Shown here: piece after piece, positions 43,513 through 51,574 of the stretch
Numbering within the stretch: position 1 is the stretch's first letter
Layout of the letters: the number at the start of each line of letters is the position of its first letter
Assembly: GCA_963787425.1 (NCBI GenBank)
Contig: CAWBCV010000014.1
Location: 1-64,000, forward strand
Length of the DNA stretch: 64,000 bases
Reading direction: 5' to 3'
From: AP-15 sp963787425
Lineage (GTDB): Bacteria; Pseudomonadota; Alphaproteobacteria; ATCC43930; CGMCC-115725
The notes under the pieces: generated by a model
Databases searched by the model: none
What the model was told of the DNA's origin: nothing
What the model saw: only the letters and a program-made list of their open reading frames with translations
Program-made: the position numbers and the translations under genes

Positions 43513-43867
43513 TCATCGCCCGCCTCGCAGCAATCGGGAGATGGCGGGCTGCCCGGCGAGAAAATCGCACTCGACCTGCAGCTGCCCGATCTTGCGGTGC
43601 AGATCGTCGATCACCTTCTGCGCATCCGCGGCCGCCGGCGCCTTGCTGCCGCCCCCGAACAGCTCCCCCGCACGCTTCACCAGCTCCTGCTTCCAGTTGC
43701 TGATCATCGTCGGATGAACCCCCAACTCCGCCGACAGCTCAGTCTTCTCCCCCGAAAGCGCCGCCATCGCCACCCGCGCCTTGAACTCCGCGCTGTGCTG
43801 CTTCCTCTTTACGCCCACTTATCGCGCCCCTTTTGGACCGGTCAGCCTTAGCTTATCGCGCTGTCCA
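43513..43867 (-). mobile_element. IS3-family remnant with partial orfA
   Basis: An open frame 43513-43818 encodes IS3-type OrfA: GVKRKQHSAEFKARVAMAAL, the helix-turn-helix ELGVHPTMISNWKQELVKRA, and the leucine-zipper region KVIDDLHRKIGQLQVECDFL. The normal end and all of orfB are missing; the last residues (GQPAISRLLRGGR) are unrelated. Upstream the sequence reaches TGGACAGCGCGATAAG at 43867, a TG-starting end typical of the family. Only one end of the element remains, next to the dienelactone hydrolase remnant. Confidence 0.85.
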
Positions 43868-44358
43868 AAAATCCCGAGCCGCCGCATGCGAGCCGGCCGG
43901 ACAGCTTCGCAATCAGCGATTGGGTGCTGGCCGGGTTCTCCTCTGCCCTCTTTATAGCTGCGGGCCGGACAGATCGAAGCCGTTCACCGAGCCGACGCGC
44001 TAACGATGTTCACCCGGCTGGCGACGGAGAGCGTTGCCATGATAACGGCATCGGGGTAGCAGTTTCGCACGGCGACCCGGCACAGTCGACCGGCGGCTAC
44101 GCGGTTTCGGCGCTGGGTGTGTAAATAGAATGCTGATTTACCCCCGATGGCTTTCGCGCGACATCCAGGGTCTGGAACCCCATGGGGTCGATAGGTTAAC
44201 ATGGGTCAAGAGCCCGGTATTATGTAGAAGACGCACCCCGCCCTGTCGTTCCAGCCTCGTTCTCCGGTTAGGGGCAAAAAATTAACTGAAGGCGATTTGA
44301 ACGTTTCGCGAATTTTGTGTCACGTTCACCCGGCGAACCGAAGTCAGCGCAGGGGGAG
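43868..44358. other. Intergenic region, no confident gene
   Basis: These 490 bases lie between the IS3 remnant and a small membrane protein gene. Short frames on both strands lack starts and family resemblance. The stretch is probably degraded DNA continuous with the neighbouring remnants. Confidence 0.45.
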
Positions 44359-44547
44359 CTATCGGGTCAGCACCTCGATCCCGAAGAGAACGAAAACGGC
44401 GGCGGTTAGAAGCGCCAAAAGTGCGATGCGGGTAAGGTCAGCTTGCGTCGGTATGGCCGCGAGTTTGGTTTCGATCAAATCGAGCTTGTTCTCAATTTGG
44501 TAAAGATCGACGCGCAAAAGGCGATCTTCTGATTCCTCCTCTAGCAT
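44359..44547 (-). CDS. Small membrane protein with coiled coil (62 aa)
   Basis: The frame reads MLEEESEDRLLRVDLYQIEN, a helical segment with heptad-like Leu/Ile spacing (NKLDLIETKLAAI), and then a C-terminal membrane helix ALLALLTAAVFVLFGIEVLT. This layout suits a tail-anchored protein with its coiled coil in the cytoplasm. No family is recognised. It lies about 100 bases downstream of the DUF1192 gene on the same strand. Confidence 0.55.
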   Translation of the reverse strand: MLEEESEDRLLRVDLYQIENKLDLIETKLAAIPTQADLTRIALLALLTAAVFVLFGIEVLTR

Positions 44548-44652
44548 ACGTAGGGTTATGCCAGCGGAGCGTTACTCAACCGTTAGCGGCAATTCCCGGC
44601 TTTGCGTAGTGTTGCCGACCCTCGGCCGGAACCGCCCGCGGTATTGCCGGCG

Positions 44653-44835
44653 TCACCGTTTGAACAGCGCTTCGGCGCCGCGCCGCTGACCGAGCTTTGC
44701 CGCGATCTCGACCCGCGCTCGGGCGATTTCGGCCTCCAGTTCGGCGATATAGGCTTCGAGTTCGGCGATCCCTAACATGGTCAAATCTTTCGGCTGCACC
44801 GGCTTGCGCCGCGGTTCGAGATCCGACTCGTCCAT
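44653..44835 (-). CDS. DUF1192 family protein
   Basis: This 60-residue protein matches DUF1192: a short N-terminal DESDLEPRRKPVQPKDLTM followed by a helical IAELEAYIAELEAEIARARV and a C-terminal basic end. The repeated I.ELE pattern suggests a coiled coil. Function is unknown; it is a common small protein in alphaproteobacteria. It is divergent from the trcR-type gene. Confidence 0.88.
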   Translation of the reverse strand: MDESDLEPRRKPVQPKDLTMLGIAELEAYIAELEAEIARARVEIAAKLGQRRGAEALFKR

Positions 44836-44968
44836 GCCTCCCGTTCTCCTTTCGTCTTCCCACTGTCTTCCCTGGGGCGGCCGGCGCGATTATATAGCGT
44901 TTAACTCTTTCGAGCGTGTCCCCGGTGCCGCTTTGGCCCGTTCGCACGCCGTTGCATCGGAATTCAGC

Positions 44969-45544
44969 ATGGCCGCTCCGTTGATGCCCAAGGCGACCGC
45001 CGTTTGGCTGGTCGAAAACACCTCACTCACCTTTGACCAGATTGCGGATTTCTGCGAACTGCATCCGTTAGAGATCCAAGCCATCGCCGATGGCGAAGTG
45101 GCGAACCAGATGCAAGGGCTCGACCCGGTGGGGAACGGCCAGACCACGGCGGAGGAGATCGAGCGCTGCCAGGTCGACCCGGAGGCGCGGCTCAAGCTTT
45201 CTCCACAAGCCCTTCCACCGCAGGTCTTCAAGCACAAAGGCCCGCGCTACACGCCGATCTCCAAGCGTCAAGACAAGCCGGATGCGATTGCTTTTCTGCT
45301 CAAGGGCCATCCCGAGCTGTCGGAGGCCCAGATCACGAAGCTCATCGGCACGACCAAACCGACGATCGCGGCCGTGCGCGACCGCACGCACTGGAACAGC
45401 CCCAACATCAAGCCCCGGCACCCGGTCGAGCTCGGTCTTTGCACATTCGCAGATCTCGAGCGGGCGCTCAGTTATGCCCGCGCGCGAAGGCCCGTGGCAA
45501 AAGACGAACTCGGCAGCGAGGAGTCCGAGCGGCTGGAGGGTTAG
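44969..45544 (+). CDS. trcR: DUF1013 / TrcR-type cell-cycle transcriptional regulator
   Basis: The ATG at 44969 (MAAPLMPKATAVWLVENTSL) begins the conserved region; the frame is open further upstream without support. The 191-residue protein shows TFDQIADFCELHPLEIQAIA (first helical domain), PVGNGQTTAEEIERCQVDP, and KPDAIAFLLKGHPELSEAQI with KLIGTTKPTIAAVRDRTHWN (second, HTH-like). This is the DUF1013 family, which includes Caulobacter TrcR, reported to act with the transcription machinery in cell-cycle control. It is an intact core gene inside a region of remnants; the PrpE fragment on the other strand overlaps its 3' end. Confidence 0.88.
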   Translation: MAAPLMPKATAVWLVENTSLTFDQIADFCELHPLEIQAIADGEVANQMQGLDPVGNGQTTAEEIERCQVDPEARLKLSPQALPPQVFKHKGPRYTPISKRQDKPDAIAFLLKGHPELSEAQITKLIGTTKPTIAAVRDRTHWNSPNIKPRHPVELGLCTFADLERALSYARARRPVAKDELGSEESERLEG

Positions 45545-46120
45545 GCTTACACCCTGTTTCGCTTGCGTAGCCGGCATTTGCCAGAGCGGCGCTGATTTCG
45601 CCGAGGACCGCCGGATCGCGATCGTTGCCGGCAAGGGATAGTCCTCGCCGTCGGCGATCCGGTGCATTGTGCCGCGCAGGATCTTGCCGGATCGGGTTTT
45701 TGGCAGACCGGCAACAACCAGCATTGTCTTGAAGCTCGCGACCGGGCCGATGCGGTCGCGAACGAGCGCGACGGCTTCGCGCTCGATCTGGTCCGCGGGC
45801 TGGTCCGCGGGGCGTTTGATGCGGGCCTTGAAAACCAAGAGGCCCAGCGGGACCTGGCCTTTCAATGCGTCGGCAACACCGATCACGGCACATTCCGCGA
45901 CGTCGGGATGGGCCGCCAGCACCTCCTCGATCTCCCCGGTCGAAGGGCGGTGGGCGGCGACATTGATGATGTCGTCAGTGCGGGTCATCCCGTGGATATA
46001 CCCGTCCGCATCGATTAACCCAGCGTCTCCGGTCTCATAGAAGCCCGGAAAGGTGCTCAGAGACGAGCGGACGAACGCGTCGTCGGCTTGCCAGAGGGTC
46101 GGCAGTGCGCGGGGCGGCAG
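45545..46120 (-). pseudogene. Propionyl-CoA synthetase (PrpE) C-terminal fragment
   Basis: The minus strand reads LPTLWQADDAFVRSSLSTFP, GFYETGDAGLIDADGYIHGM, RTDDIINVAAHRPSTGEIEE, VAECAVIGVADALKGQVPLG and the catalytic lysine region LPKTRSGKILRGTMHRIADG. This is the C-terminal third of an AMP-forming propionyl-CoA synthetase. Near 45630 the frame changes; the natural end (DPAVLGEISAALANAGYA) is in the next frame. The N-terminal two thirds are absent: at about 46118 the sequence switches to a different gene on the other strand. It cannot be functional. Confidence 0.85.
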
Positions 46121-46345
46121 CGGCACCATCGCCTTCATCCTGCGGCACGGCGAGGCAAAGGTGCTGATCACCGATACCGAATTTGCGCCGTTGGTTGCGC
46201 AGGCGCTGGCTCAACTCGACCAAAAGCCGGTCGTAATCGATATCGCCGATGCGATGGGACCCGGCGGCGAGCGGCTCGGCGAGATAGGATACGAAGAGTT
46301 TCTTGCGACCGGCGACCCAGCTTTCCCGGAAAGACGAGCATCTGG
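46121..46345 (+). pseudogene. Acyl-CoA synthetase internal fragment
   Basis: The plus strand reads GTIAFILRHGEAKVLITDTE, FAPLVAQALAQLDQKPVVID and GERLGEIGYEEFLATGDPAF. These are segments from the N-terminal domain of fatty-acyl/AMP-forming CoA ligases. Only about 75 residues remain, with no start and no continuation. It abuts the PrpE fragment head to head, so two different CoA ligase genes were joined by rearrangement within similar function but different orientation. Confidence 0.78.
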
Positions 46346-46408
46346 GACCATATCCGGGACACAACCGGGACACTAGTATTACTGAAATTCTCAAATGTTT
46401 GAAATTAT

Positions 46409-46484
46409 TGGCGTCCCCTACCGGATTCGAACCGGTGTTGCCGCCGTGAGAGGGCGGTGTCCTGGGCCTCTAGACGAAGGGGAC
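46409..46484 (-). tRNA. tRNA-Glu(CUC)
   Basis: The minus strand reads GTCCCCTTCGTCTAGAGGCC at the 5' end, the anticodon loop CCCTCTCAC with anticodon CTC, the T-arm GGTTCGAATCC, and GGGGAC with discriminator G. CCA is encoded at 46411-46409. All stems pair in the standard way. Confidence 0.97.
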
Positions 46485-46949
46485 GAAGCCGTTTGCCGTT
46501 ATTAGCAGCTGGTCTCCCCGCGATCAAGCGAAGCGCCGCCGGACTGCGCCATATCACCGGGTGTTGGCGTCACGACGATCGAGGATGCCGAAGTCGCCCT
46601 CCAGGGGATTTGACAGCTATGGGATTGCGCCTAACAAGCCCATCAGTGGCATCTTCGCTACAAGCATTCTTGCGCGTGCACCACCTGGCCGAGGTGACCT
46701 GGCCCCGCACGCCAAGCCCTAACGCTGCCGACCAGGACCGCAATCGCCGATGTGCGACGTTTCCAGCAATTGTTTTCTGTGTCGACCACGACCGGCCGGC
46801 CATGTAGGACGGCCAATCAGGTACAGGACACGAACAGCGTCGCAACCATACTCGAGCATGGCGTTTTTTGACGTCCAACGCCGCCGACTTCGGACGCTTC
46901 GCGGGGATTATCGAGCTCGAGCCGCCGCATGATCGTTTGAACCTTATTA
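46485..46949. other. Intergenic region upstream of tRNA-Glu
   Basis: These 465 bases hold no frame with a convincing start or family resemblance. The part next to 46484 should contain the tRNA-Glu promoter. The right end is the target site of the second element copy. Confidence 0.45.
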
Positions 46950-48571
46950 TTAGTCGCTTACGACCTGAGTGTTTGCATTTTGTGAGCAGATTTGTCAGGC
47001 CAGAGCAGGAATGATGGTGTGTTCGGTGAGACGGCGGCCGGCAGCGATGGCGGCGCGGCCAGCGCGGGTGAGATAGTAGCGATAGGTACCGAGGACGCGT
47101 TTGATGACGCCGAGATGGCGCAGACGGGCGAGTTGTCGGGATAGGGTGGCGGGAGAGGATTGGCCGAGGAGCGGCAGTAGGTCGGCGCGGCGGAGACCGG
47201 CGATATTGAAGCCAGGACGCTGGAGGGCGGCGAGCAGGGTCTGTTCGGCGCGGCTGAAAAAGTTGAGGCCCTTGAGGTTTCGGCCTTTGAGCGGACGGGG
47301 TTGGGTGAGACGGTCGAGCGTCCGGATGCCAGCCGAGAAGTCGTCCAGACTGGAGAGGTATTCAAGGTAACGGCGATTGCAGCTTAGCAAGATCTCACGC
47401 AAGTCCTTGAGGCTGTAGATGGTCTTTCTGACGGGGGCCAGGGCGCGAGTTGCCGGGCCTTGGCGATGTTCCACCTTGCGGTAGTGCTTGAAAGCGGAGA
47501 CGTCGTTGGTGGTCGTCTCGATACGTAGGACGAGGCCGAATTTGTCGTAGATCTTGATCGAGGACTTACTGAAACGATGCTTGACGCAGGTGCCCTCGAT
47601 ACGCGTGGTGAATTGGCTGCCGATCTCTTGGGCGAGTTGGGCAGTGATCTTGTGGCCGAGAAAGGTGGCGACGTGTTCGGCTTTGACGGTCAGGATGGCT
47701 TGCCGGGAAAGCTGTTCATAGAGGGGTTTGAGGATGGCCGGCGTGCGGAACACCAGATCAGTGGCGTATTCGACCTGCATGAAACTCCAGTGGTAGGACT
47801 GGGCGAAGACGTCGAGCACCGGACAGCACTGCTGGGCATAGTGATCGAGGATGCGATGCAGGTGGTCGGGCGAGAGGGTGTCGGCGAGGGCCTGCGCGCG
47901 CTCCCAGTCGTCAATGCGCAGAAAGGCGTTGTCGGCAAGGGTGAAACCGACGCCGGCGGCGGTGAGTTGGCGGGCCAGCCAGCTATGCCCATTGCAATAG
48001 AACTGCAGACGGAACGGGCACCAGGTCGGCACGCGCAGATAGATCAGGCCCAACTCGGCGTCGATGAAGTAGAAGTAGTAATGCAGGCATTTGCCAGTAT
48101 CCGGCCGCAAGAAGGTGCGATGCGTGTGCTTGTCATGCCAGGGCTTGTAGGTGTGGCAGGCTTCCATCGCCGAGATGATATGCACCAGGCCGGGACGGTC
48201 GCCGCGGACGACAAGCACCCTGGCGACGACGTCCTCCTTGCGGATGTGGTTCTTGGCAATGTGTTCGATGGTAATGCCAGCGGCACTCGCCAACTCGGCG
48301 GCGCGCTCGCGTACTCGATCGCGAAGTGGTTCGGCAAATCGCGGATAGTCGAAGATCCGGATCTGCCGCGCAGAAAGAAATCCCGTCATTCCCTTCGCGT
48401 AACAGGCTCCCGGCAGCGTGCCGGTGACGATGATCCGGTCATAGCAGGAGAGCACCCCGGCGAGGCGCTCGCGGTAACGCTCCGTCAGCGGCTGCCTCAA
48501 CCTCCCCTCCTGCTCCCCGCGTCTCCTGCGTCTATTTTAACCTGTTTGGTTCCGGCTTCGCCGGCTTAGGT
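46950..48571 (-). mobile_element. Repeated 1,622-bp element, copy 2
   Basis: It is the same element as 10484-12105, in the same orientation, with one base different (C at 46987). The left flank ends in TTATTA and the right flank begins TCGAGCG, unrelated to the flanks of copy 1. The end hairpins are at 46953-46964 and 48552-48564. Near-perfect identity implies a recent duplication or ongoing gene conversion. Confidence 0.85.
46995..48500 (-). CDS. Putative transposition protein of the repeated element (501 aa)
   Basis: The translation is identical to that at 10529-12034 and has the same TTG start after AGGAGGGGAGG. The three parts are a basic N-terminus (RYRERLAGVLSCYDRIIVTG), an aromatic/His-rich centre (HDKHTHRTFL, LQFYCNGHSWLARQL, HWSFMQVEYATDLVF) and a C-terminal winged helix (SSPATLSRQLARLRHLGVIK). 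Both copies are intact and could be expressed. A TAAAAT sequence about 35 bases upstream of the start might serve as a -10 box within the element. The stop lies 45 bases from the element's 3' end, so the gene fills nearly the whole unit. Confidence 0.75.
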   Translation of the reverse strand: MRQPLTERYRERLAGVLSCYDRIIVTGTLPGACYAKGMTGFLSARQIRIFDYPRFAEPLRDRVRERAAELASAAGITIEHIAKNHIRKEDVVARVLVVRGDRPGLVHIISAMEACHTYKPWHDKHTHRTFLRPDTGKCLHYYFYFIDAELGLIYLRVPTWCPFRLQFYCNGHSWLARQLTAAGVGFTLADNAFLRIDDWERAQALADTLSPDHLHRILDHYAQQCCPVLDVFAQSYHWSFMQVEYATDLVFRTPAILKPLYEQLSRQAILTVKAEHVATFLGHKITAQLAQEIGSQFTTRIEGTCVKHRFSKSSIKIYDKFGLVLRIETTTNDVSAFKHYRKVEHRQGPATRALAPVRKTIYSLKDLREILLSCNRRYLEYLSSLDDFSAGIRTLDRLTQPRPLKGRNLKGLNFFSRAEQTLLAALQRPGFNIAGLRRADLLPLLGQSSPATLSRQLARLRHLGVIKRVLGTYRYYLTRAGRAAIAAGRRLTEHTIIPALA

Positions 48572-48647
48572 TCGAGCGCGCGTCGACCGGAGAGCCGATT
48601 GTTTGACACCGGCTCGCGGTGCGAGGCGGCCGGCGGCGAAATCTGGG

Positions 48648-49295
48648 TCAGCTCGCGACGCGTACGCTCGTCACGTCCGCGAGGATCTCGCCGTGATCGG
48701 CTGAAGGCTGCGCCTGGACGTCGCCGGAGATCTGGCCGCCGCACTCGATCTCGATCTGGCCGTAGCGGATCGTGCCCGACACCCGCCCGCTCGCCTTGAT
48801 CAGGAGCCGCTTTCGAACCACCAGATTGCCTTCGAAACGGCCCTGGATTTCGGCTTCCTCGATCGAGGCGGTACCTTTGAACAGCCCCAATTCGGCGATC
48901 TCGACGTCGCGGCAGTTGTTGAGGTTGGCCTCGACGCTGCCTTCGATGATCAGCTTGTCGCAGGACGTGATCTCGCCCGAAAGGGTGATTTCGCGGCCAA
49001 CGGTCAGCTTGCGGACCTCGCCGTCGTTGGGTCGCCGGGCCGCCGGGTCGCCGGGTCGGCAAATCGGCTCCGCCGGGCGAATCGCCATCGTCTCGCCGGC
49101 GCGCGCCAGATCGGGTGCGCGCGGCGGCATTGTGGGCGGCTTGGCCGGGCCATTGGGGCCCGGGTTTGTCCCAGGGCCCGCTCCAGGGCCCACTCCGGGG
49201 CCCATTGGGCGCGCGGGCTTCATCGGGATGCCCAAATCGTCAGACGCATCTGCCATTTTGTGGTCCTCTGTCTCGGTTTTCTTTCTGCCAAACAT
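48648..49295 (-). CDS. Bactofilin
   Basis: Bactofilins polymerise without nucleotide into filaments at the membrane and help shape the cell or place envelope enzymes. The 215-residue protein has a Pro/Gly-rich N-terminal tail (GPGVGPGAGPGTNPGPNGPA) and a beta-helix core with short repeating turns: LTVGREITLSGEITSCDKLI, IEGSVEANLNNCRDVEIAEL, FKGTASIEEAEIQGRFEGNL and RVSGTIRYGQIEIECGGQIS. The start MFGRKKTETEDHK fits. It lies 76 bases from the second copy of the repeated element, whose insertion left the gene intact. Confidence 0.92.
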   Translation of the reverse strand: MFGRKKTETEDHKMADASDDLGIPMKPARPMGPGVGPGAGPGTNPGPNGPAKPPTMPPRAPDLARAGETMAIRPAEPICRPGDPAARRPNDGEVRKLTVGREITLSGEITSCDKLIIEGSVEANLNNCRDVEIAELGLFKGTASIEEAEIQGRFEGNLVVRKRLLIKASGRVSGTIRYGQIEIECGGQISGDVQAQPSADHGEILADVTSVRVAS

Positions 49296-49348
49296 GGTTG
49301 GGACACCCGATCGACATTGTTGAAAGGATGGCTATGCCGCAGACCGGG

Positions 49349-50038
49349 TCAGGGGGTGCGGCCCAAAGGGTGCAATTCGGGGCGCGGCAGCGCCTCGAAG
49401 ATGTGCAACATAAAGGCGGTGGCGATCACCGGCGCGACGAGATTGACGAGCGGCAGGGCGAACAGCCCTGCAATCACGACCCCACCCAGGAAAATGCGGC
49501 CGGCGAACCGGCTGCGCACTCGCCTGGCTGCCCCCATATCGAGCCGTCTGAGCGCGACCACTTCAAAATACCCCCGCCCGAAAAGATATCCGTTCAGGGC
49601 GAGGAAGAGAAAGAGATTTATCCCGGGCACCAGCAGATAAACCGGAAGTGCCAATAGGTTGAACAGGAGCGCCGATAGGCTCAACCGCAGCGTTATGGAG
49701 ACGATCTCTCCCAAAGGTTGCGGGCGCGGCGGGCCGCGCCCCGGATAGTCGACGGCCTCGACGGCGGAAGCAACGCGTTCGAGGTAGAAACTCATGATCA
49801 AGGTGACGGCGGCCGGAAAAAGCAGCCAGGTCAGCCCCAGCACGGCGAGCCCGCCCAACACGCCGACGAGCCAGTTCAGCAGCCGCCAATCGAAGAAGGT
49901 CGTGTGGTAGAGAGTGGCGGCAACGGCCAGCCAGAGCAAAGCAAAACTCGCGACGGCGAGCGCGAAGCTCAGCGCGACCACCCGCCGCATCGGCGGTTCG
50001 AAGAGCGCGCCGACGGCACGAAAAAACGCGACAATCAT
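49349..50038 (-). CDS. EI24/CysZ-like membrane protein
   Basis: The protein has four to six membrane helices: VVALSFALAVASFALLWLAV (about 19-38), LVGVLGGLAVLGLTWLLFPA, SALLFNLLALPVYLLVPGIN (near 120-140), and GVVIAGLFALPLVNLVAPVI near the end. The NGYLFGRGYFEVVALRRLD segment is typical of EI24-domain proteins, which include the sulfate permease CysZ. No cysteine-synthesis gene is near, so sulfate transport is only possible. It is 229 residues long and transcribed toward the bactofilin gene (53-base gap). Confidence 0.85.
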   Translation of the reverse strand: MIVAFFRAVGALFEPPMRRVVALSFALAVASFALLWLAVAATLYHTTFFDWRLLNWLVGVLGGLAVLGLTWLLFPAAVTLIMSFYLERVASAVEAVDYPGRGPPRPQPLGEIVSITLRLSLSALLFNLLALPVYLLVPGINLFLFLALNGYLFGRGYFEVVALRRLDMGAARRVRSRFAGRIFLGGVVIAGLFALPLVNLVAPVIATAFMLHIFEALPRPELHPLGRTP

Positions 50039-50177
50039 CCGCGACGGGTTCTAGCCCAACCGCGCGGGACGGCCAACCGACAACCTCGACAAGACGGCTG
50101 CCCTTGCCGCAGTCAGCCGCATCTGGTGTACAGTTTCGTCTCCCAACGGATCGCTTAATCAATCAGAGAGGGAGGAA

Positions 50178-51389
50178 ATGGATAAACGATCGAAGCCTTG
50201 CGGCGGTCACATCCGACGGCGAATCGTCCTGCAGAGCGCCGCTGCGCTGGCCATCGCCGGACCGGCCGTCCTCGGCGCCAGAAAGGCCGGCGCGCAGGCG
50301 CGGATGAATGCCCCGCCGGGCAAGGCGCTCTTCGTCTATGTCGGGGCCTTCACCACGCCCGAACGGAAAGGCAAAGGAGACGGCATCAACGTCTATCGAA
50401 TGGACCCGAGTTCCGGGGTTTGGACGCATCAGCAGCTGGTCCCGAACGTCATCAACCCTTCCTTCCTCGCCTTGGACCGCGAGCGGAGGTTTCTCTACTC
50501 GGTCCACGCCGATTTGGACGAGGTCAGCGCCTATGCGATCGACAAGCAAACCGGTCAGCTGACGCCGCTCAACCGCCAATCCTGCGGCGGCAAGAACCCG
50601 GTTTATCTGGCGATCGACCCGACGAACCGCTTCATCGTCACGGCGAATTACGGCGCCGGGTCGGTGGGGGTCGTGCCGATCGCGAAGGACGGCACCCTCG
50701 GGGCACGGACCGATCTGGCGATGTTGCCCGGCGAGCCGGGCCCGAACCGCAAGGAACAGGCGAGCTCGCACCCGCACGACTGCCCGTTCGACCCGGCCGG
50801 CCGGTTCATCCTCGTGCCCGACAAGGGGCTTGATCGGGTCTTCGGGTTTCACCTCGATGCAGTGAGCGGCAAATTGACGCCGAACGATCCGCCGTTCATT
50901 GCAACGCGGGAAGGTGCGGGACCTCGCCATATCGCCTTCCACCCGATCCTGCCCAATGCCTATGTCATCGACGAGCTCGATTCGACGATGACGACTTATC
51001 GCTACGATCCGGCGCGCGGTGCGCTGCAGCCCGTTCAGGTCATACCCACAGTCCCGCCGAGCTTCACCGGCAACAATACCGGGGCGGAGGTCGCCGTCGC
51101 CACGTCGGGGCGTTTTGTCTACGGCTCGAACCGCGGGCACGACAGCATCGTCATCTTTGCCGTCGATCGTGCCGCCGGCACCTTGACCCCGGTCGGCTGG
51201 GAACCGACGCAGGGCAATACGCCGCGCCACTTCGCGCTCGATCCCACGGCGAACTTCCTTTATGCCGCCAACCAGGATTCCGACAGGATCGTGACGTTCC
51301 GGGTCAACAAAGCGACCGGCAAGCTGGCGCCGACCGGCGAGGTCGTCAAGGTCGGCAGCCCGGTCTCGATCGTTTTCGCCGGCGCCTGA
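50178..51389 (+). CDS. Lactonase-family seven-bladed propeller protein, exported
   Basis: The ATG follows GAGGGAGGAA. The N-terminus HIRRRIVLQSAAALAIAGPA looks like a Tat signal, with cleavage near GARKAGAQA. The mature protein shows repeated propeller blades: SFLALDRERRFLYSVHADLD, YLAIDPTNRFIVTANYGAGS, SSHPHDCPFDPAGRFILVPD, RHIAFHPILPNAYVIDELDS and RHFALDPTANFLYAANQDSD. This is the 6-phosphogluconolactonase-like (PF10282-type) family. Export makes a pentose-phosphate role doubtful; periplasmic lactone or sugar-lactone hydrolysis is more likely. The stop codon lies in the first unit of a tandem repeat. Confidence 0.88.
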   Translation: MDKRSKPCGGHIRRRIVLQSAAALAIAGPAVLGARKAGAQARMNAPPGKALFVYVGAFTTPERKGKGDGINVYRMDPSSGVWTHQQLVPNVINPSFLALDRERRFLYSVHADLDEVSAYAIDKQTGQLTPLNRQSCGGKNPVYLAIDPTNRFIVTANYGAGSVGVVPIAKDGTLGARTDLAMLPGEPGPNRKEQASSHPHDCPFDPAGRFILVPDKGLDRVFGFHLDAVSGKLTPNDPPFIATREGAGPRHIAFHPILPNAYVIDELDSTMTTYRYDPARGALQPVQVIPTVPPSFTGNNTGAEVAVATSGRFVYGSNRGHDSIVIFAVDRAAGTLTPVGWEPTQGNTPRHFALDPTANFLYAANQDSDRIVTFRVNKATGKLAPTGEVVKVGSPVSIVFAGA

Positions 51390-51480
51390 TCGGCCCCCGC
51401 CTGATCAGCCCCCCGCCTGATCGGCCTCGCACCTGATCGGCCCCCACCTGATCGGCCCCCACCTGATCGGCCCTGCGCCT
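51383..51480. repeat. Tandem repeat of about 15 bp, six units
   Basis: The unit CCTGATCGGCCCCCG is repeated with small changes (GATCAGCCCCCCG, GATCGGCCTCGCA, GATCGGCCCCCA twice, GATCGGCCCTGCG). It begins at the last codons and stop of the lactonase gene and ends about 95 bases before glgX. Each unit contains the TGATC core. Confidence 0.85.
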
Positions 51481-51574
51481 GCGACATCGTAATCGCTTGG
51501 ATCTTGTCGGGCGTCGGTGCTGTTTACCCGACGCGTTCCGCTGCGCCGGCTTATCCAACCAAGAAGGGAAGACG

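Noticed and set aside
12106..46949. The 36 kb between element copies as a composite transposon or genomic island
   Set aside because: It contains a core regulator (DUF1013/TrcR) and a tRNA-Glu gene, and most of its base composition matches the flanks. The direct repeats may recombine, but nothing shows the segment arrived as a unit.
50163..51230. Open frame of 355 residues opposite the lactonase gene
   Set aside because: It is a shadow of the propeller gene, and its translation is low-complexity Arg/Asp/Gly-rich text without domain pattern.
51383..51480. CRISPR array
   Set aside because: Units are about 15 bp and adjacent, with no unique spacers and no cas genes nearby; it is a simple tandem repeat.
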